A stretch of DNA of 64,000 nt from Rhodococcus sp. HNM0569 (lineage in GTDB: Bacteria; Actinomycetota; Actinomycetes; Mycobacteriales; Mycobacteriaceae): contig NZ_JAASAE010000002.1 of NCBI RefSeq assembly GCF_012726205.1, positions 310,001 to 374,000 on the forward strand, given 5' to 3'. The notes beneath the pieces are model-generated. The model was not told where the DNA came from. It did no database searches and saw nothing but the letters and a program-made list of their open reading frames with translations. Shown here in pieces: positions 1 through 8,616 of the stretch (its first letter is position 1; each line of letters begins with the position of its first letter). The translations under genes and the position numbers were made by a program.

Positions 1-365
1 TGGGCTGGCTGTCGGGTTCGTGCCTGCTGTTGCGCCGCTCGGCGTTCGATTCGATCTCGGGCTTCGACTCGCGGTACTTCATGTACATGGAGGACGTCGA
101 CCTCGGCGACCGGCTCGGCCGCGCGGGCTGGCTCAACGTGTACGTCCCGACCGCCGAGGTCACCCACGCGAAGGGGCACGCCGCAGGCAGGCACCCCGAG
201 TTGATGCTGCCCGCCCACCACCGCAGCGCCTACCGGTTCCAGGCCGACCGGCACCCGCACGTGTGGCAGGCACCGCTGCGGCTCGCGCTGCGGATCGGGC
301 TCGCGGTCCGATCGAAGGTCGCGGTCGCCGCAGCGGTCCGTGCCCGCCGCGACGGTTCCGACTGA
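1..365 (+). CDS. wbbL: Glycosyltransferase family 2, WbbL-type rhamnosyltransferase, 3' fragment
   Basis: Only the last 120 or so codons are present; the reading frame is open from the first base, so the 5' end lies outside the window. The segment GWLSGSCLLLRR followed by GGFD-like and FMYMEDVDLGDRLGRAGW is the acceptor/metal region of GT2 rhamnosyltransferases of the WbbL type, which add rhamnose to the decaprenyl-PP-GlcNAc linker that joins arabinogalactan to peptidoglycan. The ED-D motif and the HAKGHA histidine stretch after it are typical. The gene lies 5' of a GDP-mannose pyrophosphorylase, as in mycobacteria (wbbL1-manB). Family is clear; the specific sugar is inferred from family and context. 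Confidence 0.85.
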   Translation, partial: GWLSGSCLLLRRSAFDSISGFDSRYFMYMEDVDLGDRLGRAGWLNVYVPTAEVTHAKGHAAGRHPELMLPAHHRSAYRFQADRHPHVWQAPLRLALRIGLAVRSKVAVAAAVRARRDGSD

Positions 366-436
366 TCTCGCGCCCGCGCTGCGGCACCCGACTCACCACC
401 TCGACGACCGAAGCACCCATGAGGGGACCACGACCC

Positions 437-1549
437 ATGACTTCCACCGAGACCGAGCAGACGGCACCGGCCGCAGGTGCCCGCAACACCGACGCCGTGG
501 TGCTGGTCGGCGGCAAGGGCACGCGGCTGCGCCCGCTCACCCTGTCGGCGCCGAAGCCGATGCTGCCGACCGCGGGGCAGCCGTTCGTCGCACATCTGCT
601 CGCGCGGATCCGTGCCGCGGGCATCGAGCACGTGATCCTCAGCACGTCGTACAAGGCGGAGGTCTTCCGCGAGCACTTCGGCGACGGCTCGTCGATGGGT
701 CTCGAGATCGAGTACGTCACCGAGGACGAGCCACTCGGCACCGGCGGTGGTATCCGCAATGTGGTGCCGCTGCTGCGCGGCGACCACGTCGCGGTGTTCA
801 ACGGCGACGTGCTCACCGGCAGCGACCTGGGCGGCATGCTGGCGCTGCACGACGAGAAGCAGGCCGACGTCACGCTGCACCTGGTACGCGTCGGCGACCC
901 GCGGGCCTACGGCTGTGTGCCCACGGACGCAGACGGCCGGGTCACCGCATTCCTCGAGAAGACGCAGGACCCGCCGACCGACCAGATCAACGCGGGCTGC
1001 TACCTGTTCCGCCGCGAGATCGTCGAGCAGATCCCGGCCGGGCGGCCCGTGTCCGTCGAGCGTGAGGTCTTCCCCAATCTGCTCACCGGCGGCGCGCGCG
1101 TGTACGGCTATGTCGACCACGCGTACTGGCGCGACATGGGCACACCGGAGGATTTCGTGCGCGGCTCCGCCGACCTCGTGCGCGGCATCGCGCCGACACC
1201 TTTGCTGGACGGCGAGCGCGGGGAGGCCCTCGTGCACCCGAGCGCAGGTATCGGTGCAGGCGCGCTCCTCATCGGCGGCACGGTCGTCGGGCGGGGGTGC
1301 GAGGTCGGTGCGGGGGCGCGGCTCGACGGTGCGGTGCTGTTCGACGGCGCCGTGGTCGAGGCGGGTGCCGTCGTCGAACGGTCGATTCTCGGATTCGGCT
1401 CGCGTATCGGCCCTCGCGCCCTCGTGCGCGACGGTGTGATCGGTGACGGTGCCGACGTCGGGGCCCGGTGCGAGCTGCTGCGCGGGGCGCGGGTGTGGCC
1501 CGGCGTGACACTTCCCGACGGCGGAGTACGGTTCAGTACCGACGTGTGA
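437..1549 (+). CDS. manC: Mannose-1-phosphate guanylyltransferase (GDP-mannose pyrophosphorylase)
   Basis: 370 residues. It should make GDP-mannose from mannose-1-phosphate and GTP in the cytosol, feeding mannosylated lipids and glycans. The nucleotidyltransferase signature VLVGGKGTRLRPLT lies at residues 23-35, the metal-binding FNGDVL near residue 120, and a left-handed beta-helix of hexapeptide repeats rich in G-A-x-V fills about residues 265-350. I chose the ATG at 437 because GAGGGGA lies about 10 nt upstream; an in-frame ATG at 419 is an alternative. It is the counterpart of Rv3264c (called manB or rmlA2 in M. tuberculosis). The phosphomannomutase and ManA that complete the pathway are 6-10 kb downstream. 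Confidence 0.9.
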   Translation: MTSTETEQTAPAAGARNTDAVVLVGGKGTRLRPLTLSAPKPMLPTAGQPFVAHLLARIRAAGIEHVILSTSYKAEVFREHFGDGSSMGLEIEYVTEDEPLGTGGGIRNVVPLLRGDHVAVFNGDVLTGSDLGGMLALHDEKQADVTLHLVRVGDPRAYGCVPTDADGRVTAFLEKTQDPPTDQINAGCYLFRREIVEQIPAGRPVSVEREVFPNLLTGGARVYGYVDHAYWRDMGTPEDFVRGSADLVRGIAPTPLLDGERGEALVHPSAGIGAGALLIGGTVVGRGCEVGAGARLDGAVLFDGAVVEAGAVVERSILGFGSRIGPRALVRDGVIGDGADVGARCELLRGARVWPGVTLPDGGVRFSTDV

Positions 1550-1629
1550 GAGATCCACGTGCGCAAGACCCGATGTCGCGGCCGGGGAACGGTCCGGCGT
1601 GTAGTTCAGCAGTGGTAAGGGATCGTGAG

Positions 1630-2394
1630 ATGGGCCAGTTCACGCGCTATGTCGCACTGGGGGATTCGTTCACCGAAGGGGTCGGCGATCCCGACCCGGC
1701 GCGCGCGAACGGGCTGCGCGGCTGGGCCGACCTGGTGGCCGAACAGCTCGCGGCGCACAGCGCCGACTTCACGTACGCGAACCTCGCCGTGCGTGGGCGG
1801 TTGCTCGGGCCCATCCTCGACGAACAGATCGAGCCTGCACTCGCGATGAACCCCGACCTCGTCACGATCTACGCAGGCGGCAACGATCTGATGCGGCCCA
1901 AGGTCGACGTCGACGCGCTCGTCGCCCGGTACGACGCCGCGATCGGCCGACTGGCCCGCGGCGGCGCGACGGTCGCACTGTGGACGGCCTACGACGCCGG
2001 CTGGTCACCTGTGTTCGGCAAGCTGCGCGGTCGACTCGCGATCTACAACGAACTCGTCCGGGAGGTCGCCGATCGGCACGGCGCGGTCCTGGTCGACTTC
2101 TGGCGTTTCGCGGAGTACGAGGACTACCGCATGTGGGACTGGGACCGGCTGCACATGTCGCCGCTCGGGCACCGCACCATGGCTGCGCGGGTGCTCGACG
2201 CGCTCGCCGTCGAACATTCACTCGAGCCGGTGGTGCTCGAGCAGCAGGCGCCGCAGGCCAAGGCGGACGTGCGTCGAGCCGACCTGATGTGGGCCCGCGA
2301 CTTCCTGCTGCCGTGGATCGGCAGGCGGCTGCGGGGTACGTCCTCGGGCGACGGCATCGCACCGCGCAGGCCGGAGCTCGCGCCCCTCGGTTGA
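1630..2394 (+). CDS. SGNH/GDSL-family hydrolase
   Basis: 254 residues, cytosolic: there is no signal peptide. SGNH blocks are easy to see: block I ALGDSFTEG with nucleophile Ser13, block III YAGGNDLM, and block V DRLHMSPLGH giving Asp172 and His175 of the triad. These enzymes cleave ester or thioester bonds of lipids or acyl sugars; the substrate cannot be told here. The start is the ATG at 1630 with AAGGGA about 7 nt upstream; an in-frame GTG at 1612 has no ribosome site. It follows the GDP-mannose pyrophosphorylase by 80 nt and is convergent with the NUDIX-fbi operon. Confidence 0.88.
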   Translation: MGQFTRYVALGDSFTEGVGDPDPARANGLRGWADLVAEQLAAHSADFTYANLAVRGRLLGPILDEQIEPALAMNPDLVTIYAGGNDLMRPKVDVDALVARYDAAIGRLARGGATVALWTAYDAGWSPVFGKLRGRLAIYNELVREVADRHGAVLVDFWRFAEYEDYRMWDWDRLHMSPLGHRTMAARVLDALAVEHSLEPVVLEQQAPQAKADVRRADLMWARDFLLPWIGRRLRGTSSGDGIAPRRPELAPLG

Positions 2395-2399
2395 GCGGC

Positions 2400-2453
2400 C
2401 CGATCAGGACTGGGTGGTCCGATCAGGACTGGGGCGGTCCGATCAGGACTGGG
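2400..2453. repeat. Three tandem copies of a ~20-bp unit at the end of two convergent genes
   Basis: The 15-nt core CCGATCAGGACTGGG occurs at 2400-2414, 2419-2433 and 2439-2453 with a period of 19-20. The third copy supplies the last codons and stop of the minus-strand NUDIX gene, and the copies beyond it repeat the same TGA in the minus direction. It sits just after the plus-strand SGNH stop. It is not an inverted repeat, so it does not look like an intrinsic terminator. Confidence 0.9.
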
Positions 2454-3021
2454 CGGTGCGTGCAGCGTCGTCGCGTCGGGCGTGAGCGAGGCGCACGAGC
2501 CGGTCGATCGTGTCCGTCTCGGCGTCCTCGGGCAGCTCGTCGACCGGCCACCACCGCAGGTCCGCGGATTCGGAGCTGCGCACGATGTGCGCATTCGGGC
2601 GCGCCCAGACCACGAACCGCAGGTCCAGATGCCGGGTGGGGACGCCGAGCGAACACGTGATGGCGTGCGTGTGCAGCGAGAGCAACTCGGGGTCGATCAC
2701 GAGATCCGGGATGCCCGACTCCTCCACGGCCTCGCGCAGCGCGGCGTCGACGATCGTGGCGTCGGTGTCCTCGCAGTGCCCGCCGAGCTGGATCCAGCGA
2801 CCCACGCGCGGATGCAACGTGAGCAGCACGTGGCAGCCGCCCTCGTCGAGCACCAGGCTCGACGCCGTGATGTGCCCGGGAGCGTGGGCGCGCAGGCAGC
2901 CTTCCGGAGCCGACCCGAGGAACGCGAGCATCGTCTCGCGCAGCGCGTCGTCGTGCGCGTCGGGTGCTGTCCACGACGACAGCAACTCGGTGGCGGAGTG
3001 GTGCAGGCTGGCGGCAGTCAT
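2443..3021 (-). CDS. NUDIX hydrolase
   Basis: 192 residues. NUDIX enzymes hydrolyse nucleoside diphosphates linked to another moiety. The Nudix box is seen as GGHCEDTD...AALREAVEESGI near residues 80-104; compared with G-x5-E-x7-RE-x2-EE-x-G the first Glu is Asp and there is one extra residue, while the catalytic REAVEE helix is intact. It starts 34 nt after fbiB on the same strand, so it is probably the third gene of the fbiA-fbiB operon. The last codons fall in a tandem repeat (2400-2453) that carries the stop codon. Substrate unknown. Confidence 0.85.
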   Translation of the reverse strand: MTAASLHHSATELLSSWTAPDAHDDALRETMLAFLGSAPEGCLRAHAPGHITASSLVLDEGGCHVLLTLHPRVGRWIQLGGHCEDTDATIVDAALREAVEESGIPDLVIDPELLSLHTHAITCSLGVPTRHLDLRFVVWARPNAHIVRSSESADLRWWPVDELPEDAETDTIDRLVRLAHARRDDAARTAQS

Positions 3022-3055
3022 GTCCGTTTCCGGAGGGAAGGGGTGCGGCGAGTGC

Positions 3056-4441
3056 TCATTTCACCACGAGGGCGTCACCCGGCCCGCCCGGGGTGCGCGG
3101 TGGCGGGACGGTGGCGGGATGACCGACCGCGACCGCACCGAGTGGCGCCCACGACTGCGGGATCTCGAGGACGGAACGCACGGTGTCGGGGGCGAAGATC
3201 GTCGATCCGATCCAGCAACTGCCCAGGCCCCGTGCCGCGAGCGACACGAGCAGTCCCTGGACCGCGGCGCCCGCGGCGACCGTGAACATCGTCTGTTCGT
3301 GCGCGGTGCGTGTGGCATCGGGATAGTCGTGTGCACCGTCCGGCACGCAGAACGGGACCACGATCTCGGGTGCGCGGTAGAGGATCTCGCCGCGCGCGAC
3401 GCGGCGCGCGATCGACTCGTCCGAACGGCCGTCGCCCCGCAGATCGCGCACCCAGTCCTCGCGCATCGCGTCGAGCAGCCGGGTGCGCGTCGCGGCATTG
3501 CGGACCCACACGAACCGCACGGGACGGGTGTGATGCGGAGCGGGCGCGGTGAGTGCGTCGGCGACCGCGGACTCGAGGTCGTCCGGGTCGACGGGTTCGG
3601 GCGCGAACGACCGGATCGAACGGCGGAGCGGCACCGCCTCCCGGCGGCCCTGCTCGACCGCGAGTTCGGTGCCGAGGCTGAACAGGTCGTCGGCCCCCGT
3701 GCGGATCAGATCGCGCGCGGTGGAACCGTCGTCGCGCACCGCCATGCCGCGGACCACGGCGACCGGCACCGCGCCGAGCTTGCCTTTCACCAGATCCGCC
3801 GCGGCCGCGAGCTCGTCGGCCACCGCGATCTCGGTGACGACGAGTTCGTTGCCCTGGCCGTCGTGGGCGCCGGCGTAGCCGTGCAGCACCGCGAGACCCG
3901 CGGACCCGATCGCGACGTCGGTCTGGCCGTTGCGCCACGCGCGGCCCATCGTGTCGGTGACGACCACGGCGACCGTGACACCGAGGCGTTCGCGGAGTGC
4001 GGAGCGCAGTGCCTCCGCGCTCGCGTCGGGGTTCTCGGGCAGCAGTGCGAGTTCGCCGGAGCCGACGTTCGAGCCGTCGATGCCCGATGCGGCCTGCACG
4101 ATGCCGAGTTTGTTCTCGGTGATGAGGGTGCGGCCCTTGCGCGCGAGCACGCGCACCGCCTCCTGCTCGACGAGCCGGCGGCGCAGCGCATCGCGCTCGT
4201 CCGGATCTGCGGGCGCGGCGACGAGCCTGCCCTCGGTCTTCGAGAAGACCTTGCTCGTGACGACGAGGACGTCTCCGTCCACGAGATCGGCGCCCGCTGC
4301 GATCAGTGCGTCGGCGAGGTCGTCGCCCGGCCGGAACTCGGGCAGCCCGGGCACCGGGCGGATCTCGAGGGTGCCGCCGGGGGCGTGATCGGTGGGCAGG
4401 GTGTGCTCCGGGGCGGCGGACGCGGAGCCGGGCGTCGTCAC
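3056..4441 (-). CDS. fbiB: Coenzyme F420:L-glutamate ligase FbiB (two-domain)
   Basis: 461 residues with a GTG start. The N-terminal domain (about 20-250) is a CofE-type gamma-glutamyl ligase, with [13 protein letters not shown] near the nucleotide site and [16 protein letters not shown]. The C-terminal domain (about 255-455) is a nitroreductase-fold FMN domain starting [13 protein letters not shown] and ending [12 protein letters not shown]. In mycobacteria this fused protein adds glutamates to F420-0 and also reduces the dehydro precursor. Its GTG overlaps the fbiA stop as GTGA (4438-4441), so the two are translationally coupled. Same pair as Rv3261-Rv3262. Confidence 0.96.
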   Translation of the reverse strand: MTTPGSASAAPEHTLPTDHAPGGTLEIRPVPGLPEFRPGDDLADALIAAGADLVDGDVLVVTSKVFSKTEGRLVAAPADPDERDALRRRLVEQEAVRVLARKGRTLITENKLGIVQAASGIDGSNVGSGELALLPENPDASAEALRSALRERLGVTVAVVVTDTMGRAWRNGQTDVAIGSAGLAVLHGYAGAHDGQGNELVVTEIAVADELAAAADLVKGKLGAVPVAVVRGMAVRDDGSTARDLIRTGADDLFSLGTELAVEQGRREAVPLRRSIRSFAPEPVDPDDLESAVADALTAPAPHHTRPVRFVWVRNAATRTRLLDAMREDWVRDLRGDGRSDESIARRVARGEILYRAPEIVVPFCVPDGAHDYPDATRTAHEQTMFTVAAGAAVQGLLVSLAARGLGSCWIGSTIFAPDTVRSVLEIPQSWAPLGAVAVGHPATVPPPRTPGGPGDALVVK

Positions 4442-5418
4442 AGCGCCACCTCCGCGACGTCGAACGCAGCGCGCACCATGTCGGCGGTGGTCTCCGGATC
4501 ACGCATGAGCAGCGGTACCGCTCGCACCGCGACGCCGGGCACGTCGGCGGTGTCGTCCTCCGCGACGAGCCAGCCGTCGAGGATCCCGGTGCCCGAGCGC
4601 GCGCCGTAGTGCCGCCCGACGCCTTCGGCGGACGTCTCGACGCCGATGACCTCGAGGCACTCGTCGGCCATGCCCCGCACCGGCTTGCCGCCGATGACGG
4701 GGGAGACACCGACGACCTTCGCCCGCGTCGTGCGCAGTGCGCCGCGGATCCCGGGGACGGCGAGGATCGCGCCGATGCTCACGACGGGATTGGACGGCGC
4801 GAGGAGGACGAGATCGGCGTGCTCGATCGCGTCGAGCACTCCGGGGGCGGGCGTCGCCTGGTCGGCACCGATGTCGGCGAAGCTGTGCGTCGGGATCTGC
4901 GCGCGGTAGCGCACCCACCACTCCTGGAAGTGGATCGCCTTCCGATCGCCGCTCTCGGGGTCGGTGACCACGACATGGGTTTCGCTGCGATCGTCGGTGA
5001 CGGGGAGCAGTCGCACGCCCGGTTCCCAGCGCGCGCACAGTGCCTCGGTGACCGCCGACAGCGGGTAGCCCGCGCGCAGCATCTGGCTGCGGATCAGGTG
5101 GGTCGCGATGTCCCGGTCGCCGAGGCCGAACCAGTCCGGTTTCGCGCCGTACGCCGCCAGTTCCTCCTTCGCGCTCCACGTCTCGCCGCGATGGCCCCAC
5201 CCGCGCTCGGGGTCGATGCCGCCGCCGAGGGTGTACATGCAGGTGTCGAGGTCCGGGCAGATCCGCAGACCGTGCATCCAGACGTCGTCGCCGACGTTGA
5301 CGATCGCGGTGACATCGTGCGCGTCCGGATCGCCGGGGGAGACGGACTCGAGGAGGCTGCGCACTCCTTGCAGAAAACGCGCCCCGCCGACGCCGCCGAC
5401 CAATACAGTCACATTCAC
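4438..5418 (-). CDS. fbiA: FbiA/CofD phospho-lactate (PEP) transferase of F420 biosynthesis
   Basis: 326 residues, GTG start. It transfers the phospho-lactyl/phosphoenolpyruvyl group to Fo to give (dehydro-)F420-0. The N-terminus [17 protein letters not shown] is the CofD glycine-rich signature, and [11 protein letters not shown] and [12 protein letters not shown] lie in the C-terminal half. On the minus strand a TAGGCT hexamer lies 7 nt before the GTG with no Shine-Dalgarno, so the message is probably leaderless. First gene of fbiA-fbiB-NUDIX and divergent from whiB2. Confidence 0.96.
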   Translation of the reverse strand: MNVTVLVGGVGGARFLQGVRSLLESVSPGDPDAHDVTAIVNVGDDVWMHGLRICPDLDTCMYTLGGGIDPERGWGHRGETWSAKEELAAYGAKPDWFGLGDRDIATHLIRSQMLRAGYPLSAVTEALCARWEPGVRLLPVTDDRSETHVVVTDPESGDRKAIHFQEWWVRYRAQIPTHSFADIGADQATPAPGVLDAIEHADLVLLAPSNPVVSIGAILAVPGIRGALRTTRAKVVGVSPVIGGKPVRGMADECLEVIGVETSAEGVGRHYGARSGTGILDGWLVAEDDTADVPGVAVRAVPLLMRDPETTADMVRAAFDVAEVAL

Positions 5419-5425
5419 GGCCCCG

Positions 5426-5431
5426 AGCCTA
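5426..5431 (-). promoter_or_regulatory. Candidate -10 (TAGGCT) for leaderless fbiA
   Basis: On the minus strand TAGGCT is followed by seven bases and then the fbiA GTG. A TANNNT hexamer 6-8 nt before a start codon without a ribosome site is the usual arrangement of leaderless actinobacterial mRNAs. No clear -35 is seen. Confidence 0.5.
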
Positions 5432-5515
5432 GTGTGCGCGCCCGGGGCCGGGATTTCGCGCGTAGTAGTTCAAGAAAAAACAAGCTTGAAATACTAATCA
5501 ACGAATTTCGCGGTT

Positions 5516-5546
5516 TTGACCACGACACGCGGGCCCGTGCCATAAT
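5516..5546 (+). promoter_or_regulatory. Candidate SigA-type promoter for whiB2
   Basis: TTGACC (5516-5521) and CATAAT (5541-5546) are separated by 19 nt in an unusually AT-rich stretch of the 257-nt fbiA-whiB2 gap. Spacing is longer than the ideal 17, so this is tentative. A TTCAAG-N10-CTTGAA inverted repeat lies just upstream (5469-5490). Confidence 0.4.
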
Positions 5547-5601
5547 CACAAGTATGTCATTTCACCGCAGAGGCCCGGGATGGCTTGCAGCGGGCATCTT
5601 C

Positions 5602-5617
5602 TCGAACGAATGTTCGA
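5602..5617. promoter_or_regulatory. LexA-type SOS box upstream of whiB2
   Basis: The sequence TCGAACGAATGTTCGA is a perfect match to the mycobacterial LexA consensus TCGAAC-N4-GTTCGA. It lies 58 nt before the whiB2 ATG. The match is direct; that LexA binds here is inference. Confidence 0.75.
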
Positions 5618-5675
5618 CCGGATGCGACATTCGAGAATGAGAGATCTGCGCTATCACAGGTGAGGAGGCGGAACG

Positions 5676-6047
5676 ATGCCCAACGAGTACGCCCAGTGGG
5701 ACTCTCACGAACAGGCCGAATCAGAGTTTTCCCGGCCGACTGTGACCGACGAATCGCAGGTTCGAAATCACGATGATCGCCCGACATTGAGCCTGATCAG
5801 CGGTTTCGACGAGCTTTTCGACGACATCGAAGAGCAGTGGCAGGAACGCGCTTTGTGCTCGCAGACCGATCCCGAAGCCTTCTTTCCCGAGAAGGGCGGA
5901 TCGACCCGCGAGGCGAAGCGCATCTGCCAGGGCTGCGAGGTGCGTGACGAATGCCTCGACTACGCCCTCGCGCACGACGAGCGGTTCGGCATCTGGGGCG
6001 GTCTGTCGGAGCGGGAGCGGCGCCGCCTCAAGCGCGGCATCGTCTGA
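5676..6047 (+). CDS. whiB2: WhiB2-type Fe-S transcription factor
   Basis: 123 residues. WhiB2 is the essential septation/cell-division regulator of mycobacteria, a small [4Fe-4S] protein that acts with sigma factor region 4. The four cluster ligands are Cys61, Cys84, Cys87 and Cys93 (CQGCEVRDEC), followed by the turn FGIWGG and the basic C-terminus SERERRRLKRGIV. The N-terminal 50 residues are longer than in M. tuberculosis WhiB2. GAGGAGG lies 6-10 nt before the ATG. An exact LexA-type box lies at 5602-5617, suggesting DNA-damage control. Confidence 0.95.
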   Translation: MPNEYAQWDSHEQAESEFSRPTVTDESQVRNHDDRPTLSLISGFDELFDDIEEQWQERALCSQTDPEAFFPEKGGSTREAKRICQGCEVRDECLDYALAHDERFGIWGGLSERERRRLKRGIV

Positions 6048-6069
6048 CGGGTTCGTCGCGTCCGGGGCT

Positions 6070-6558
6070 TCAGTCCTCGGGGCTGTACCCGTCGGGGTCG
6101 ATGACGTCGGGGTCGACGTCGAGATACGTGGCCACCTGCTGGACGAGCACCTCGTGCAGCAGATCGACCAGGTCGTCCGATTCCTCGGCGCGCTGCTCGA
6201 GCGGCCTGCGGAACAGCACGATGCGTGCACGCGTCGCGTTGGCGTGACGGTCGACGCCCGCGGGCACCAGGCGCGACAACGGCACCGGGCCGTCGGCCAC
6301 CACCTCGGGCGGCCAGTTCACCGAGTCCGGGTCGAGCGCGTGGATGCGCGGCACGTCGTCGACCGCGATGTCGAGACCGCGCAATCGTTCGTTCCAGCGG
6401 TCGTCCACCGGGGCGAACGCTTCGAGGACGAGCATGTCGAACTTCTCGGCACGCGAACGCCTGCCGGGCGCGTCGAGCGGAAGGACCGACCCGCGAACGC
6501 CTCGCCCGCGACGCTCCACCGAACGGGACGTGACGCGGCGGCGACGTGCTCTGGCCAT
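6070..6558 (-). CDS. Zincin-like metallopeptidase family protein (Rv3259 type)
   Basis: 162 residues. It resembles the DUF1025/zincin_1 family by the segment FDMLVLEAFAPVDDRW, the block DVPRIHALDP, the arginine-rich IVLFRRPLEQRA and the helix LLHEVLVQQVATYLDVDP. In active members that helix carries HExxH; here it is HEVLVQ, so the second metal-binding His is missing and catalysis is doubtful. The N-terminus is very Arg-rich. Convergent with whiB2 and divergent from the DUF3499 gene, the same position as Rv3259 beside whiB2. Confidence 0.75.
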   Translation of the reverse strand: MARARRRRVTSRSVERRGRGVRGSVLPLDAPGRRSRAEKFDMLVLEAFAPVDDRWNERLRGLDIAVDDVPRIHALDPDSVNWPPEVVADGPVPLSRLVPAGVDRHANATRARIVLFRRPLEQRAEESDDLVDLLHEVLVQQVATYLDVDPDVIDPDGYSPED

Positions 6559-6653
6559 GCCGGGCAGATTACGGCATCGGCGTCGACATCGATTACGGGA
6601 TCGAGGCCGACATCGACGGTGTGTCCCACTGTGAGTGCGGGGACGGGAGGGAT

Positions 6654-7058
6654 ATGGTGCTGCCTGTGAGATCTCTGCGTCGATGCTGCCGGCCAGGCTG
6701 TAAGAACCCTGCTGTCGCGACGCTGACGTACGTCTACTCCGACTCCACCGCGGTCGTCGGCCCGCTCGCCACCGTCGACGAGCCGCACTCGTGGGATCTG
6801 TGCGAGTCGCACGCCTCGCGGATCACGGCTCCCAAGGGGTGGGAACTCGTACGGCACGAGGGCGCGTTCGCGTCGAGCACGCCCGACGAGGACGACCTCA
6901 CCGCGCTCGCCGAGGCGGTCCGCGAAGCCGGGATGCGCGAGCGTCCCGAATACGACCGGCCTGCGGATTCCCCGGGCGACGAGCGCATGCAGGTACCGCC
7001 GGTACCGCGCACCGGCCGCCGCGGTCATCTCCGGGTCCTGCCCGATCCCGCCAACTGA
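6654..7058 (+). CDS. DUF3499 family protein
   Basis: 134 residues, counterpart of Rv3258c. The conserved core runs RSLRRCCRPGCKNPAVATL near the N-terminus, then YSDSTAVVGPLAT and SWDLCESHASRITAPKGWE. The Cys pairs plus CESH look like a small zinc-binding fold, but function is unknown. I chose the ATG at 6654 because GGGAGG is 5-10 nt upstream; the open frame extends further 5' without a ribosome site. The C-terminal third is charged and poorly conserved. It precedes phosphomannomutase as in mycobacteria. Confidence 0.85.
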   Translation: MVLPVRSLRRCCRPGCKNPAVATLTYVYSDSTAVVGPLATVDEPHSWDLCESHASRITAPKGWELVRHEGAFASSTPDEDDLTALAEAVREAGMRERPEYDRPADSPGDERMQVPPVPRTGRRGHLRVLPDPAN

Positions 7059-7179
7059 GCTTCCGCTTCCCCTCGCCGATTCCGGCGTCACCGGCCGGTT
7101 CCCCGATCCACGAGGCAGCGGTGTCCGCGGCGGCCGTTAGGCTGTCCGCACGTTTCACCGCCCGTGAAGGAGATCCCCT

Positions 7180-8562
7180 GTGCCGCGTTCCTCCGTGTCG
7201 CGTTCCCCCGAGCTCGTCCACTCGGTCGTCAAGGCGTACGACGTCCGCGGCGTGGTCGGCGACCAGCTCGACGAATCGTTCGTCGAGGCGGTCGGTGGGG
7301 CGTTCGCGCGCCTGATGCGTTCCGAGGGCGCCACCCGTGTCGCGGTGGGTCACGACATGCGGCCGTCGTCTCCCGCGCTCGCGCGTGCCTTCGCGGGCGG
7401 CGTCACGGCGCAGGGGCTCGACGTCGTGCTCATCGGCCTCGCCTCCACCGACCAGACGTACTTCGCCTCGGGTCTGCTCTCGTGTCCGGCGGCGATGTTC
7501 ACCGCGAGCCACAATCCCGCCGAGTACAACGGCGTGAAGATGTGCCGTGCCGAGGCCAGCCCGGTCGGGCAGCAGAGCGGCCTCGCCGAGATCGCGCAGG
7601 ACATCGTCGACGGCGTGCCTGCATTCGACGGAACACCCGGCGCTGTGTCCGAGCAGAGCGTGCTCGACGAGTACGCGGAGTTCCTGCGCCGCGCCGTCGA
7701 CCTGTCGGCCATGAAGCCGCTGAAGATCGCGATCGACGCGGGCAACGGCATGGCCGGTCTGACGGCGCCCGCGGTGTTCGACTCGCTGCCCGTCACCGTC
7801 GATCCGCTGTACTTCGAACTCGACGGCACCTTCCCCAACCACGAGGCCAACCCGCTCGACCCGAAGAACCTGGTCGATCTGCAGCAGCGGGTACGCGAGA
7901 GCGGCGCCGACCTCGGCCTCGCATTCGACGGCGACGCCGACCGGTGCTTCTTCGTCGACGAGCGAGGGGAAGTCGTCTCGCCGTCGGCCGTCACCGCGTG
8001 CGTCGCGCAGCAGGCGCTGCGCGACGAGCCCGGCGCCACGATCATCTACAACGTCATCACCTCCCGCGCGGTCCCCGAACTCGTCGGCGAGCTCGGCGGC
8101 GTCCCGGTGCGCACGCGCGTCGGCCACTCGTTCATCAAGCAGCAGATGGCCGAGACCGGCGCGGTGTTCGGCGGCGAGCACTCGGGGCACTACTACTTCC
8201 GTGACTTCTGGCGTGCCGACTCGGGCATGCTCGCGGCGCTGCACGTGCTCGCCGCGCTCGCGGCGCAGGACCGCCCGCTGTCGGAGATGATGCAGTCGTT
8301 CACGCGCTACGCCGCGTCGGGCGAGATCAACTCGACGGTCGCCGATGCCGCGGCCGAGACGGAGGAGGTCGTCGCCGCGTTCGCGTCGCGGGCGCTGTCG
8401 ACGGACACCCTCGACGGTGTCACGGTCGATCTCGGCGATCACGCGTGGTTCAACCTCCGGCCGTCCAACACCGAGCCGCTGCTGCGTCTGAACGTCGAGG
8501 CGTCGACGCGCCCCGAGGTGGACGCCCTCGTCGCCGAGATTCTGGGTATCGTTCGCTCCTGA
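7180..8562 (+). CDS. manB: Phosphomannomutase / phosphoglucomutase
   Basis: 460 residues with a GTG start and GAAGGAG about 9 nt upstream. It interconverts mannose-6-phosphate and mannose-1-phosphate, the step between ManA and the GDP-mannose pyrophosphorylase. The phosphoserine loop FTASHNPAEYNG is near residue 108, the Mg site DGDADRC near 250, the sugar loop GGEHSGHYYF near 328, and the phosphate-binding RPSNTEP near 427. A TAGGCT hexamer at 7138-7143 is a likely -10. Counterpart of Rv3257c (pmmA/manB). Confidence 0.95.
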   Translation: MPRSSVSRSPELVHSVVKAYDVRGVVGDQLDESFVEAVGGAFARLMRSEGATRVAVGHDMRPSSPALARAFAGGVTAQGLDVVLIGLASTDQTYFASGLLSCPAAMFTASHNPAEYNGVKMCRAEASPVGQQSGLAEIAQDIVDGVPAFDGTPGAVSEQSVLDEYAEFLRRAVDLSAMKPLKIAIDAGNGMAGLTAPAVFDSLPVTVDPLYFELDGTFPNHEANPLDPKNLVDLQQRVRESGADLGLAFDGDADRCFFVDERGEVVSPSAVTACVAQQALRDEPGATIIYNVITSRAVPELVGELGGVPVRTRVGHSFIKQQMAETGAVFGGEHSGHYYFRDFWRADSGMLAALHVLAALAAQDRPLSEMMQSFTRYAASGEINSTVADAAAETEEVVAAFASRALSTDTLDGVTVDLGDHAWFNLRPSNTEPLLRLNVEASTRPEVDALVAEILGIVRS

Positions 8563-8616
8563 CTGCAATAGTGGTCGGGGAGGCGAAGAATCGGATTTCG
8601 GAAAGGGGGCGGTGAC

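Noticed and set aside
1601-1619. GTAGTTCAGCAGTGGTAAG, like a tRNA D-arm
   Set aside because: No acceptor stem, anticodon arm or T-loop follows; the string runs into the SGNH hydrolase start. Chance similarity.
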